Below are positions 21,723 through 32,000 of a DNA stretch of 64,000 nucleotides, piece after piece. The notes below the pieces were generated by a model. The model saw only the letters and a list, made by a program, of their open reading frames with translations, did not search any database and was not told where the DNA came from. The position numbers and the translations under genes were made by a program. Position 1 is the stretch's first letter, and each line of letters begins with the position of its first letter. This DNA is from Xanthostigma xanthostigma (taxonomy: Eukaryota > Arthropoda > Insecta > Raphidioptera > Raphidiidae), in contig OY754469.1 of assembly GCA_963575645.1 (NCBI GenBank), forward strand, positions 41,870,753-41,934,752. Reading direction: 5' to 3'.

Positions 21723-22301
21723 ACTAGCGGTCCCGCCCGGTTTCACCCGGGTGTAAAAGAACGAACGGGGAAGGGAGGAACATGAGTATACACATTCATC
21801 TTAGTTTACCGAGATGAATGTTGTGCCAAATTTCATGATGATCGGAGTTACCGTTCAAAAGTTATTGTCGATAAAAAGCAGTATTTATACTTTTTTTAAC
21901 TAATAATTTTTTTAATTCATTAAATAAAATTAAAATAAATTTAAATGTAAGCTTTAGAAGAAAGCAATGTAGAAAATAAAAATATATTCGCTCAACGTAG
22001 GGATCGAACTCACGACCCTGATATTGACAGTCGTGTGCTCTACCGATTGAGCTAGCCGGCGTTGTATTCTGGCAACACTAATATGAGTATATTTAGTTAG
22101 TGCATTTCACCTGAATAGAAGCTTATTTTTGAGATACATTTTGCAACATTTTTCATTAATGCTCCGCTCCTAATGGTCGTAGCCTTCCTCGATAAATGGG
22201 CTATCCAACAAAAAATTTTTTTCAATTTGAACCAGTAGTTCCTGAGATTAGCGCGTTCAAACAAACAAACAAACTCTTCAGCTTTATATACTAGTATAGA
22301 T
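21723..22301 (-). repeat. ACTAGCGG-family repeat with tRNA-Lys-like segment, copy 1
   Basis: It begins ACTAGCGGTCCCGCCCGG and ends near TATACTAGTATAGAT. The phrase GAGCGGAGCATTAATG (minus) and the tRNA-like segment at 21989-22061 are shared with 38080-38584. The tRNA-like block sits internally, so it may be a nested SINE or a captured tRNA. Confidence 0.65.
21989..22061 (-). repeat. tRNA-Lys-like segment
   Basis: The minus strand reads GGCTAGCTCAATCGGTAGAG, then AGGGTCGTGAGTTCGATCCC, matching the D-arm and T-arm of eukaryotic tRNA-Lys. The anticodon loop is CTGTCAA (GTC) instead of CTCTTAA or CTTTTAA, and the anticodon stem is mismatched. It is therefore a pseudogene-like, repeat-borne tRNA relic. 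Confidence 0.75.
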
Positions 22302-22920
22302 ATAACCTCCAAATAAATATCTTATTTAATAAAACTCGTTCATTCACTTAAAACAATTTGTTTTGATAGTAGAATATATACGTACTTCGAAATTTTATAT
22401 ATGTTTAGACTTGAAGTAAATTCTCGTAATGAGATAAAAATGCGTAAAGAAATACGTGCATAAAAATACATTCACAGAACATTTAAATGTAAAGTTTATT
22501 CAGAATTTTAAATGAAGTAATCTCCAAGAGCGAGTTTCAATTCAGGAAAGGCGAAGACGAATTTACTAAATGAGACAAATATTTCGCCGTAGAATGAAAT
22601 GCTTGAATATAAAATTAAATCTATGTAAAAAAGTGGATTGAGTGATTTCATTTTTGTGATTATGATGATTGCGTCAAATTGTTTACTAAGTCAACTTGCT
22701 TATATTTTTATTTCTTAAAAAGTGACAATTTGAAATTCAGTAATATGAAAATCTGTGTAAAAAAATCGCATAATCATACTTTTCTCGTACCCGTTAAAAT
22801 GTTAATAGCTAATGGACTAATTGTTCCGATTTGAATTTGTTACAAGAAATGGTACTTCTTTTTCAGTTTTTAATGGCTATCATAGAATTTTTTGGGATTC
22901 GCCGTTCACGTATATTGTTA
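22302..22920. other. Non-coding stretch
   Basis: Nothing recognised. Confidence 0.35.
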
Positions 22921-23000
22921 ACTAGCTCTCCGGCCCGGCCTCGTCCTGGTGCAAAAAATGTAGTAGGTATATATCTCGATTGTAATGCTTCTGTGATTTT
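22921..23000 (-). repeat. ACTAG-family repeat fragment
   Basis: ACTAGCTCTCCGGCCCGGCC with a following GCAAAAAATG resembles the GC-rich head of the family. CTCGATTGTAATGCTT just downstream recalls the sequence beside the copy at 21723. Confidence 0.4.
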
Positions 23001-23111
23001 AGTCATTCTGCAGCATTTATAGAAGAACCACCACTGATACTATTACGTTTTTCATTTTGACTTGCCCACACTTTTTGCGAAATACTGGAATAAAAATTGT
23101 ATTGTCTAAAA

Positions 23112-23368
23112 CAGGGGCAGGCAAATCTTTTGATCGCCGGGCCACATTGTTGATGAAAATATGACCGTGGGCCAAAAATTTGGAAACAAAAAAAGTCCTT
23201 ATTTCCGCAACAAAAACTTTGAAGAGCAAAAAAAAAGGTCTTTTCATTGTCTTTTTGCTATATTTACTATTTTTATAAAAAAAAAATTATGCGTCAAATT
23301 ATATTGACAAACTTTTTTCGCTCATATATTTTTAAAATGCTTCGCGGGCCACCTTTTGCCCAGGCCTG
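23112..23368 (+). mobile_element. Non-autonomous hAT MITE, 257 bp
   Basis: Perfect 8-bp duplications GTCTAAAA at 23104-23111 and 23369-23376. The terminus CAGGGGCAGGCAAA faces inverted TTTTGCCCAGGCCTG. Internal TTTTGATCGCCGGGCCACAT and GTGGGCCAAAAATTTG are shared, inverted, with 26358-26605. Confidence 0.88.
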
Positions 23369-23376
23369 GTCTAAAA

Positions 23377-23839
23377 TACTTTCACCACCCCACTACTCAA
23401 GATTTCCATTGACAGTATTACAATTTACTTTGCAATACAAATATTTCAATTAGTTCGTTCCAAATCTAAATGAAAGGAGTTCTACACAACGCACATACCT
23501 ACATAAAATATACTTGTGTGGGTTATACTAATGTAGCTCATGTAAGATCCACAGGTTTCAATGCAGCGTCCCGACGCTAGAGACGTGTATACTCTCTGAA
23601 TCTATGACGTTGATGGCGACGCTATTACATTTCATCGTATTACTTGATTGCTATCGACTTTATATCAACGTGTGTCTTCCCGAGCACGTATGCAATACAT
23701 TCTTCGTACTCTGCAATCTGTGTCAAGTAGAGCTGTGTGTCTTATGTGACATTACTCTGCAAACAAATATTGTGTAGTGTTTGTACAGTGAACTACTGAC
23801 TGTACCTGGCCACGCGTCGCTGTGACTCAGTCTGGTTTG
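23377..23839. other. Non-coding stretch, GC-richer from about 23560
   Basis: Contains CGTCCCGACGCTAGAGACG and similar mixed-composition sequence just upstream of the GATGGCGC array. No frame longer than the background. Possibly part of the same regulatory or satellite domain. Confidence 0.3.
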
Positions 23840-24355
23840 CGTGTGTTGCTGTTACGTTCAACAGATGGCGCTCTCGTTACCGTAAAATATTTAGTACAGC
23901 GAGTGTTGATTTAACGTCAATCAGATGGCGCTATATTCAACAGATAGCGCTTCCGGTGCGGTAAAATATTTAGTATGGCGAGTGTTGCTTTAACGTCCAG
24001 CAGATGGAGCTCTGATTGCGGTAAAATGTTAAGTATGGCGAGTGTTACGTTAACGTCCAACAGACGGCGCTGTAGTCAACAAATTGGGCTTCCGTTGCGG
24101 TAAAATATTTAGTATAGCGACTGTTGTTTTAACGTATAACAGACGGCGCTCCCGTTGCGGTCAAATATTTAGTATAGCGAGTGTTGCTTGAACGTTCAAC
24201 AAATAGAGCTGTATTGAACAGACGTCACTCTCGCGTTGCGGTAAAATTTTTGGTATGGCGAGTGTTGCTTTAACGTTCAATGGATGGCGCTCCCGTTGCG
24301 GTCAAATATTTAGTACAGCGAGCGTTGCTTTGACGTTCAACAGCTGGCGCTGTTT
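23840..24355. repeat. Tandem array of CTCF-like GATGGCGC motifs
   Basis: Diverged tandem units of about 60-80 bp repeat GCGGTAAAATATTTAGTA, then GCGAGTGTTG, TTTAACGTTCAA and CAGATGGCGCT. The last motif or a close variant occurs at 23862, 23922, 23941, 24001, 24061, 24080, 24140, 24200, 24219, 24281 and 24341, all on the same strand. CAGATGGCGCT resembles the core of the CTCF insulator-protein site (AGRTGGCGC-like). Conservation of the motif exceeds that of some spacers by eye. Binding is untested; a simple satellite is the alternative. Confidence 0.65.
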
Positions 24356-24539
24356 TTCAAAACAAGCATAATTTAAAGTATACTCATGAAATGAACGTTA
24401 TGATAAACTGTTGATACTCTTGTAACATCAGACATCTTTCGCATGATCTATACACTGCACTGCGTTTTCCTTTTCAAGGTATTGAAATACCGAATCTTAC
24501 ACTTTTATTTAACGAAAGCAATAGTTTCAAAAGTATTAA
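24356..24539. other. Non-coding spacer
   Basis: Nothing recognised. Confidence 0.3.
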
Positions 24540-25205
24540 CACTTTTATACCATTCCAACTCACAAGTATAGGGAATGGTACTCGTTTAGGTCAAAAATCA
24601 CTTTTCAAAATTTTTACAGTATCTTTCCGTTTTGAGGACATCGAATCCAAAAAAACATATTTTTGGAAAAACTGTGCGTCTGTTAGTCTGTTAACACGAT
24701 ACAGGTCAAACGGATGAGCGGATTGAAACCAGATTATGGGAGGATGTTTGGTATGCAAATATGAAAAGCCCTATTATTCTTGGAGAAAATCGGCGCATTC
24801 GCAGAAGATATATATGCTAAAACAGTGTTTTTTATATAATAAAGGTATACTTTTCATAACGGCTTATTATTCTATTTATTTTTTCAAGAAAGTTTTGTTA
24901 AAATTTTTTTTTCTAAATTTTATAGTTTCGGAAATATTTTGAAAATAAAAAAAAAAAATCAGCCGCTCTTTTGTTTTATGGATCTGTCAGAAATAAACTA
25001 AAGGCATGCTTTGATTAATTTTTACATGACCTGGAACATATTATGTAGGTAACCATGGCAACGATTAGTTAATATCATATTGAATACTAGCCATTACCCG
25101 CGTCACCTCACGCGATATCAGAAATTTTATTTTCTTTATTATAATCAAATGTCAACATTTTTGAAGTTGGAATGGCCCCGTCGCCCAATTGGCTGGAATT
25201 TTTTA
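24540..25205 (+). repeat. Interspersed repeat, long copy
   Basis: From about 24782 to 25203 it matches 59814-60215, including GAAAATCGGCGCAT, GGTAACCATGGCAACGA, ATTACCCGCGTCACCTCACG and CGTCGCCCAATTGGCTG. The upstream part has the GTCTGTTAGTCTGTTAACACG block typical of insect non-coding repeat ends. Confidence 0.65.
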
Positions 25206-25705
25206 TACTGGAGCACGATATCAAACATACTTATTATGGCATATCAGTGACCATTGATATAAACAGTGCGTAGGTACTTTGTGATTTATATTGACAAACG
25301 GAACAAAAAAAGATGAGCGTATTCTGTTTACAGAAACAACAATGGCACAACACAGTAGGTACACCGTTATAACGCATTCTCTTTGGTTTATCGGTACGAT
25401 GGCGACGGTTGTATAGGCATTGTGTGTTGTGTTATGTAAGAAACACCGACGGCTCCGCGTCGTTGTTCTCCAAGCGTCGGGACGATAGACGACAGTGGTC
25501 TGTATATTCTGAATTTGCATCTGAAACTACTGTAGGTGTACACTGTACATACTGTAGTACCTGCCGTCTGCTTTTGTTGTTTTGTGTTTACTGGCGTCGT
25601 CTTAACGCGCCGAAAGCCTTATTTACGCACTAAGAAACTCTACTACAATGTGAAATTTCAAATAATTTATTTTCGTGATGTTATATGAATATTTTTCATT
25701 AATTA
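25206..25705. other. Non-coding stretch, GC-richer at 25380-25620
   Basis: Two overlapping frames on opposite strands (99 and 74 codons) result from composition. Neither shows a domain. Confidence 0.3.
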
Positions 25706-25927
25706 CTAGCGGCCCGGTTCGGCTTCATCCGAATTTGTAGATTGCCACCGTTTTTTTCGTCGACTTGCGTTGCAAAATTGGTTCTCACGGAAAACGATTT
25801 TATTTTAACGCGATAATATTATATAGCCCATGTCCATCCTGAAGGTTCATTCTAAATATTGGTGAAACAATTTTGAAATCGGATGAGTAGTTTCAAAGAA
25901 CAAACTTACAATGTTTACCTCTTTATA

Positions 25928-26227
25928 TAAATAAAATTGTCGACCAATTTTTCTCAAACCATATATTGACAAAAAATAATAAAAATACAAATCAATATAA
26001 CACAGGATGACGTTTCGATCCGGATTTGGATTTTCTTCAGAAATATCTACAAAATATAAAAATTAATTAGTATTAAGTTATTTATTATCTAATCATTTGC
26101 ACGCAAGATTGAAAGTTTGTGTTATATTGATTTGTATTTTTATTATTTTTTGTCAATATATGGTCTGAGAAAAATTGGTCGACAATTTTATTTATTTGAA
26201 GAGTTCTATTCAGACGTTAATCAAAGA
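25928..26227. mobile_element. Foldback terminal-repeat retroelement, copy 3
   Basis: Perfect 14-bp direct duplications TTTACCTCTTTATA (25914-25927, 26228-26241). About 77-bp inverted arms (25928-26003 and about 26117-26195), and a right extension ATTCAGACGTTAATCAAAGA present only on one side. A duplication this long and variable between copies points to a retroelement rather than a cut-and-paste MITE. Confidence 0.85.
26010..26041 (-). ncRNA. Hammerhead-like core
   Basis: Minus strand: CTGAAGA, short stem ATCC/GGAT, then GAAAC and GTC. The sequence just after GTC plus 4 nt pairs with the opposite arm of the element. Relative to the element's extended end this core is inverted compared with copy 10511. 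Confidence 0.35.
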
Positions 26228-26357
26228 TTTACCTCTTTATAATATATAGATAAAATGATGGTGAATTAGTTACACCTCTTAAATCCAAACCGATACAATA
26301 TGTTACTCGAATACATAATGTATAACAAAGATACGCTATACAAATGTATTTCTAGAT

Positions 26358-26605
26358 CAGGGAAAATGGCGGCCCGCAGCACTATTTTGTCCGGCCCGCG
26401 AAGCATTTTATAAATTTTAGAAAAATAGTAAAGAAATAGCAAGGCCCAGAACAGACGAAAAAAGGACCTAAGGAGCTTTTTTTTTGTTCTCCAAATGCGA
26501 AAATAGAATGTGAGGACCATTTTTTTTTGCTCTACAAATTTTTGACCCGTGGTCAAATTTTCATCAGCTATGTGGCCCGGCGATCAAAAGATTGGCCCGC
26601 CCCTG
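26358..26605 (-). mobile_element. Non-autonomous hAT MITE, 248 bp
   Basis: Flanks TTCTAGAT (26350-26357) and CTCTAGAT (26606-26613) differ at one base. The right end CGGGCCACATAG-type sequence (inverted) and ATCAAAAGATTGGCCCGCCC match the family member at 23112. No transposase. A minus-strand frame covering it is fortuitous. Confidence 0.82.
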
Positions 26606-26613
26606 CTCTAGAT

Positions 26614-27223
26614 AATATGAAAATATAAAAAATATTAATTTGTCCTACGCTCAGATACTATTCTAGAAGCTGATTTTTTAATAATAATTTAAAAAATTAA
26701 TTGATGCTTTCCTGTAATATTTCCTAATATACAGTAAAAATACTGCAATAGTAAAATACTACACGAATGTGGACATTTTTTTTAGTAGCGGCTTGGTAAC
26801 TATTGATAACGTCCAAAAGTTGAGCTTCCTGCTGTTCCCAAAGCGACATGCAATTTATTTATTGGAGGGCACCGGCATACAATCCCTAATGCATCTCCCT
26901 AAGATGTCCCATTCGTGTTCGATTGTGAGAATGAGCTATCGTGTCAATCCAAACCTAATAAACTTTTTTTGACGAAAAAATGATTAATGGTTTTTTTCCC
27001 CTACTGAGTTTATTTAGGACTAACAAAATGAGTTCCACTTCAAGGCAACAGTTAATACATCCTTGTGGATCCTTTAACAAAAAACACTACCACTAAATAT
27101 TTTGACTTGATATATTTGGCATAGTGATAATTGACGACCACAAGATATTATGTTATTACTGTAGATTTTTTTTAAATACAGTAACAGTGCATATTATTTA
27201 AGACTGATACGCGACTAACATGA
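26614..27223. other. Non-coding stretch
   Basis: Nothing recognised. Confidence 0.35.
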
Positions 27224-27421
27224 AATACGACAGCGACAACACGTATTATAATCTTTCCTAACAGAGCTGCGGCTCGTTTGGCAACGACAACAGTAGTGGA
27301 TCCGTCGGCTCCACCGTATTACATGTCGTATATTTACCCAGTTAAAGAGCACGCCGATAAAGCAGCCAAGCAGCGTTTTTTCTTCCGACGTGATTTACTA
27401 ATATTGAGATTTGATATTTAA
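27224..27421 (+). other. Weak candidate coding exon, unrecognised
   Basis: An open frame without an early ATG runs from after the TGA at 27221 to a TAA at about 27419-27421. It spans a GC-richer island (27240-27400) in AT-rich DNA. A pyrimidine-AG acceptor-like TCTTTCCTAACAG ends at 27264. From there the frame reads ARLATTTVVDPSAPPYYMSY, then IYPVKEHADKAAKQRFFFRR. I recognise no domain. The reverse strand is also open here, so strand and reality are both uncertain. Confidence 0.2.
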
Positions 27422-27700
27422 TCATTTAATGATACTGAACAATAATATTCTTTTATAATATGCTCTATTTTCTATGTGGACACATAGATAGAGAGATAGA
27501 TATATATATACATTTATTTGCGGAGCTATTATAAAATAGATACAAAAAAACAACGTTGTGGTGACATAAAACCATTTAGATTATACGGCACAGATAGTAA
27601 AAAATAATGATTAAGATTTTTTTTTAAATAGAAATTCATTATTGGCATTTTTAACTACTTCGGGTAATTTTGCATATATTTATATCCTATGTATATAGGC
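27422..27700. other. Non-coding spacer
   Basis: Short GATA and ATAT runs near 27480-27510; otherwise nothing. Confidence 0.3.
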
Positions 27701-27717
27701 GATTTTTCCGACGGCCT

Positions 27718-27813
27718 CGAACTGCGCACTGTATACCTGGCTCCTAATCTTTATTACACGAACTGCGCACTGTACAAAAGACCATAGAAATTCACAGTAC
27801 ACGAACTGCGCAC
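27718..27813. repeat. Triplicated CGAACTGCGCAC motif
   Basis: The 12-mer occurs at 27718, 27759 and 27802, spaced 41 and 43 bp, with shared flanks (ACACGAACTGCGCACTGTA). CCTGG and CCAGG lie between and after the copies. It is a micro-tandem repeat or a cluster of protein sites; nothing else in the window matches. Confidence 0.6.
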
Positions 27814-28975
27814 CAGGCAATTACAATAATAATTAATAATAATTATGTATGATCAAAGAAAATAAAAATAAAACTTAACAGCTCTGCAAGAAAAACACAG
27901 CGCCAAAACGACTCGCCATTTTTTAAAACCTTCGAAAAGGAAAACTTTACAGCTCCCAAAACCAAAACTTCGTGTCCTCTTTCACTATAGGTACTCAAAA
28001 ACGGGATTCATAATGAATTTCAGACGCTAGAGTAACTTTAGCAAGACTTCACTACAAGCACCTCCACAAAACAAATCTGAAGAAAAATTGAAAAATGAAC
28101 ATTTCCATCAAAAGCAAATGCACATCTAGGTACCTGATAATGCGAAGATAAGTCAATTAAGAAAAGGGATTAATAATTACTTTTGTAAATACCTATACCA
28201 ACAATTGAACTAATTTGAATTATACTTAATTTGAAACGCTGCAACAATTATATAATTGCCGGTAGTTTTTTCTCAGCTTGTCTATATTTCGTCTACATGT
28301 GATTTGAGTATGCGATAAAATATTCCACGACAAATTGGACAGTCTGTATATAATATATGCAGTAAAGTCGTCGTCTTGTTCTCTATTGCTCATATAGATA
28401 TGTCGACTGTAGAGGAACTCAACTCCAACGAGACGCGGGGTTTTAGTTTGCTTTACACAAACGGGCGTTGTTGTTTCCTCAAACTCTACATTACGCTGTT
28501 TACGAACAAATTGACGCTCGTCTTCACTCTATCAAAGACTCACTTTATACTTGCGTGTATTCGTAAACTTTAATTCCTCTTGTATGTATTTTGGATCTCA
28601 GTTATAACACAACTTTCTATGTCTATATATACTATATATATGCTATACTTACGTCAGTCCAAATAAACTTATGTCCCTTTATTGAAGAAGCATTTCTGAC
28701 CCCGGAGTCAGATTTAAATAATGCAATTTTTCGAGTGATTTTGTTACATTTTTTGATTTTATGTTAGTGTCTTGTCTTAATCCGACGATAATAACTTGTA
28801 TTTAAAGTTCAGATATCAAGATTCCCTACCTATTTTAACTTTAAAATCTAAAAAATGATATATTTCTATATCAAAATTACGAACATTTCGGAGAATACAA
28901 AACTATTCGATTATCAAAAAAGAAGCATCAAAAAGGTTTCCGCTAAAGCCATATCAAATATTCATAACCATTATA
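27814..28975. other. Non-coding stretch
   Basis: No domain or repeat recognised. A 65-codon frame at 28376-28573 has no features. Confidence 0.35.
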
Positions 28976-29200
28976 CAGTAGGACCTCTTTAAGTCAAACC
29001 TCGATAAGTCGAAAACCCCCAATACTCGAAAACAAATTGTTCCCTTCCCTGCAAGCCACAAAACCTTCATTACAGATTACTCGAAATCTCAACCCTCTAA
29101 TCAGTGAGTCTTTATAACCCATTTCGGTACCTATTTTCCCTCCATAACTCGAAGAAATAAATTGGACCTCTATATCTCGAACATAGCAACTCACAAAAAA
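28976..29200. mobile_element. pogo/Tigger-type element remnant
   Basis: TA followed by CAGTAGGACCTCTTTAAGTC, with the recurrent unit CTCGAA-type repeats (AAGTCGAAA, ACTCGAAAAC, ACTCGAAGAAA, TCTCGAACA) that typify pogo/Tigger ends. The right end near 29165-29190 (GGACCTCTATATCTCGAAC) is in direct rather than inverted orientation, so the element is truncated or rearranged. Confidence 0.5.
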
Positions 29201-29204
29201 AAAA

Positions 29205-29700
29205 CTCGTGTCGCAGTGCCAATACAGGAAGTGTGACTTTATTATGTAAACTTAACTCTTTTGTTTTTGGACAAAATAAAAAATGTAACCCCTTAATTCA
29301 TCCCTTAAAATAATATGGTTTTTCTTAATTTAAATATTACTATCAATTTACCAATTTAAATCCACCCTTCACTACGTAAATCTATATCTATATAAACTGT
29401 TTTCATAAATTTTTTAAGTCCGGTCCTGTCGGGCCAATTTTAATAAAATTTTGGCAGCACATTTTTATCTTTATTAATAGGTTAAATTTCAATTTTAAAA
29501 CGATTCCGACAATTTTTCCGGTATCTTTGGGCTCAAAAACCTTTTTCAACCTCTAAAACCCACTCTTAAAATGGCCCGATCGGGCCCATTTTAAATAGGC
29601 TTCATGCAGTGATCAGTTTCAATATGTGGTCCAAATTTCGTTAAAATCAATTAACTCCTTCGAAAGTTATAGCCCGCACAACTTCTTAGGAGGCTAATGA
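29205..29700 (+). repeat. Long repeat family, copy B (inverted)
   Basis: Inverse of 10980-11385 and 30900-31350. It shares TTTATTATGTAAACTTAACT, GGCCAATTTTAATAAAATTTTGG and GGGCCCATTTTAAA. It lies about 1.2 kb from copy C in opposite orientation, forming a large inverted repeat. Confidence 0.7.
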
Positions 29701-30232
29701 AACGTCGAGACCCCTAGGTCCCGCCATCCGAGTGTAAGTGCCTTATGGCAAATACCCTAAGAATGAATCTTAACCTCTATACAAGTCAAGGTCTTTCAAG
29801 AATCAATATAATTAAAGTGCGTGAGATTTGAAATATTCTAGTTTAGATGAGACACGCTAATGTACCAGGTATACAAGTATAGATATAGCCATAGATACTA
29901 TTTGTTCGTGTAATGCCTATTTTGTATAGCGAAGGTAATAAATTAGTTGCGTGTAATTTGCATATGGATGAGGATATGGCGCAATCGATCAAGGATGCCT
30001 CTTTGCTGTGTTTATTTGCATACTGTAACATAACCCGATACACAGCCATGAACTGATGTAATGTTTTACAGTTTGCATCATATTATACCAACGCCATTAT
30101 CTATAGAAATACCTACCCTAATTAGGTATCTATATAGAGTTTCTGCAAGCTTTTTTACCCACGACGGTACGGTAAAGGTACACGAGTTTGGAGTAAGAGA
30201 TCGTGTGTGCTTTTGTCTATTACAATTTTTAA
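29701..30232. other. Non-coding stretch
   Basis: Nothing recognised. Confidence 0.35.
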
Positions 30233-30600
30233 AGTTTTGACGTGATAACATCTTATAAATTGATGAAACACCGCACGCACGAAAAAGTGTAACGTTCCGC
30301 CTGACCCTGTGCGTGCAAGTGAGAGCGCAGTATGCTTCGGCCCAAGTTTGACAGCTACTAAAATTTAGGTTATGTATTACGGAATACGTTATCACGTAAA
30401 ACTATCGTCCGTAAACCGACTTTACAGACAACCAATTTTTGTCTGTTTGTTCCGGCTAATCTCTTGAACGACTGGACCGATTTTGACGGGATTTTTACTG
30501 CAGATATCTAATGTTATAAGGAGTAACTTAGGTTATTAAAAACTGTTGTTCGTCTAAAAACATTTGGATTTAAAAAAAACATTATGTCAATAATTAGATT
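30233..30600 (+). repeat. ACGTGATAACGT-family repeat, copy 1
   Basis: GACGTGATAACATCTTATAA near 30238 and ACGTTATCACGTAAAACTATC near 30387 are inverted ends. The interior (GAAAAAGTGTAACGTTCCGCC) and the downstream block CCGACTTTACAGACAACCAA recur at 34048-34628. The following TGTCTGTTTGTTCCGGCTAATC is a phrase common in insect repeats. Confidence 0.65.
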
Positions 30601-30644
30601 TCATATTGTTACAGTTACAATACTATATAATATAAGAACTATTT

Positions 30645-30735
30645 ACTTTCCAACAATGCCACTATCGGGACCTTAACCCAAAACTTCCACTCACCGGTTT
30701 TGCTTCCAATGACTTAATATCACAAAGACTGCCTG
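30645..30735 (-). repeat. tRNA-derived SINE-like relic
   Basis: Minus strand: GCGACAGGCAGTC, GTGATATTAAGTCATTGGAAG, then GGGTTAAGGTCCC as a degenerate B box within GTTTTGGGTTAAGGTCCCGA. It resembles the element at 16423-16499 but lacks a clean anticodon arm. Confidence 0.45.
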
Positions 30736-30829
30736 TCGCGCGGGCTATTGCGGATGGTTGTATCTCAACGCGTGTTTTAAAAAATTGTTTTCTAGCAGTT
30801 AGATCATATTTTTTTGTTTGCTTAGATAT

Positions 30830-31350
30830 TTTTTATTTATATAGGTATAGCCGAAAGTTCCACTACTTTTGTCGCTACCGTGTTTCATCACAATCGGATG
30901 CTGAGCCGCGGGGAGCTCGAAGGCGTTAATTTATTTTAACGAAATTTGAACCACATATTGATATCCATCACCGCACCATTTAAAATGGGTCCAATCGGGC
31001 CACTTTAAGGGTGGGTTTTAGGGGTTGAAAAATATTTTTGGGCTAAAAAAAAACGAGAAAAATTTCAATAATAAAGATAAAAATGTGCCGCCAAAATTTT
31101 AATAAAATCGGGCGACAAGACCGGACTTAAATGTTTCATGAAATAGATATGGATTTATTTAATTTGGTAAATTGATAGTAATATTAAAATTAGGAAAAAA
31201 AATATTATTTTAAGGATGTATTAAGGGGTTAAATTTTTTTTCGTCCAAAAACAAAACAGTTAAATTCACATAATAAAGCCACACTGCCTGTATTAGCAAA
31301 TACACTATATTGTCGGCAGGGTTTCGCACTGCGACCCGAGTTTATTTTAT
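30830..31350 (-). repeat. Long repeat family, copy C
   Basis: Aligns with 10857-11385 from about 30990 onward (GGGCCACTTTAAGGGTGG, ACATAATAAAGCCACACTG, TATTGTCGGCAGGGTTTCG). It lacks the ACTAGCGG head. Orientation assigned by analogy with copy A. Confidence 0.65.
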
Positions 31351-31649
31351 ATACTATAGAAACGAATAATGAAGCATTCATTTAATGTCTTTAATGGCGG
31401 TTTCTTGATATTTAAGATACACTTTCACAAAAGTTAAATTCATAAATAAATTGCAAAATGAAGTTTTCATAGAGTCAACGAGAAATTTCTCGAATACAAA
31501 AATGAAGACATGAATGGCGGGGTCGCATATATTTATAATTCCATTTGAAACAGAGTGAATATCCAATTCAATTTATTTTTATTCTTGCTTTTCAACTGCG
31601 CTTTGAAGCCTCTGTAATTGCACATTGTAGCTAGTAAAAAGTGAGGACA
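31351..31649. other. Non-coding spacer
   Basis: Nothing recognised. Confidence 0.3.
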
Positions 31650-32000
31650 ATCGGGCACGTTCCTGCAGCCAAGCAGCCAGTCAACCAGCAGGATGCAATA
31701 CCAAGTGTAAAGCATACATTACACGGACACATTCACTGTCATCTACTCAGCACTCTCAGCTGTGCTGCGTCAGTTCAACTACAGTTTTCAACAAAAGTAA
31801 AGAAGGCCGGACATATTTGCAGAAAAGCAATCAGTCAAGCAGCAATATGCAGTGCCAAGTATAAAACATATAGACGAGACACATGCAACGATTTTTTCCT
31901 TGAATTGTGCTGCGTCAGTTGAATTATATTATTCAACAAAAATGAAGGTTGACACGTTATTGAATTTCCATGCCAAGTATAAAGTCTATTATAGGCCAAG
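31650..32000. repeat. Tandem repeat, about 130-150-bp unit
   Basis: GTGCTGCGTCAGTT followed by AACTACA or GAATTAT and TTCAACAAAA occurs at about 31759 and 31903. CAATACCAAGTGTAAAGCAT-type sequence occurs at about 31695, 31846 and 31968. Two complete units and a partial third. Apparent 60-90-codon frames here are repeat artefacts. Confidence 0.65.

Larger units (their letters stand above)
25706..26260 (-). repeat. ACTAGCGG-family repeat interrupted by a foldback retroelement
   Basis: The head ACTAGCGGCCCGGTTCGG, GAATTTGTAGATTGCCAC and GAAATCGGATGAGT match 49077-49325. The sequence stops at TTTACCTCTTTATA and resumes with the same 14 bp after the inserted element at 25928-26227, then ends AATATATAGATA. 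Confidence 0.75.

Noticed and set aside
26266-26556. 96-codon minus-strand frame
   Set aside because: It spans the hAT MITE at 26358-26605; the related MITE at 23112 does not encode it.
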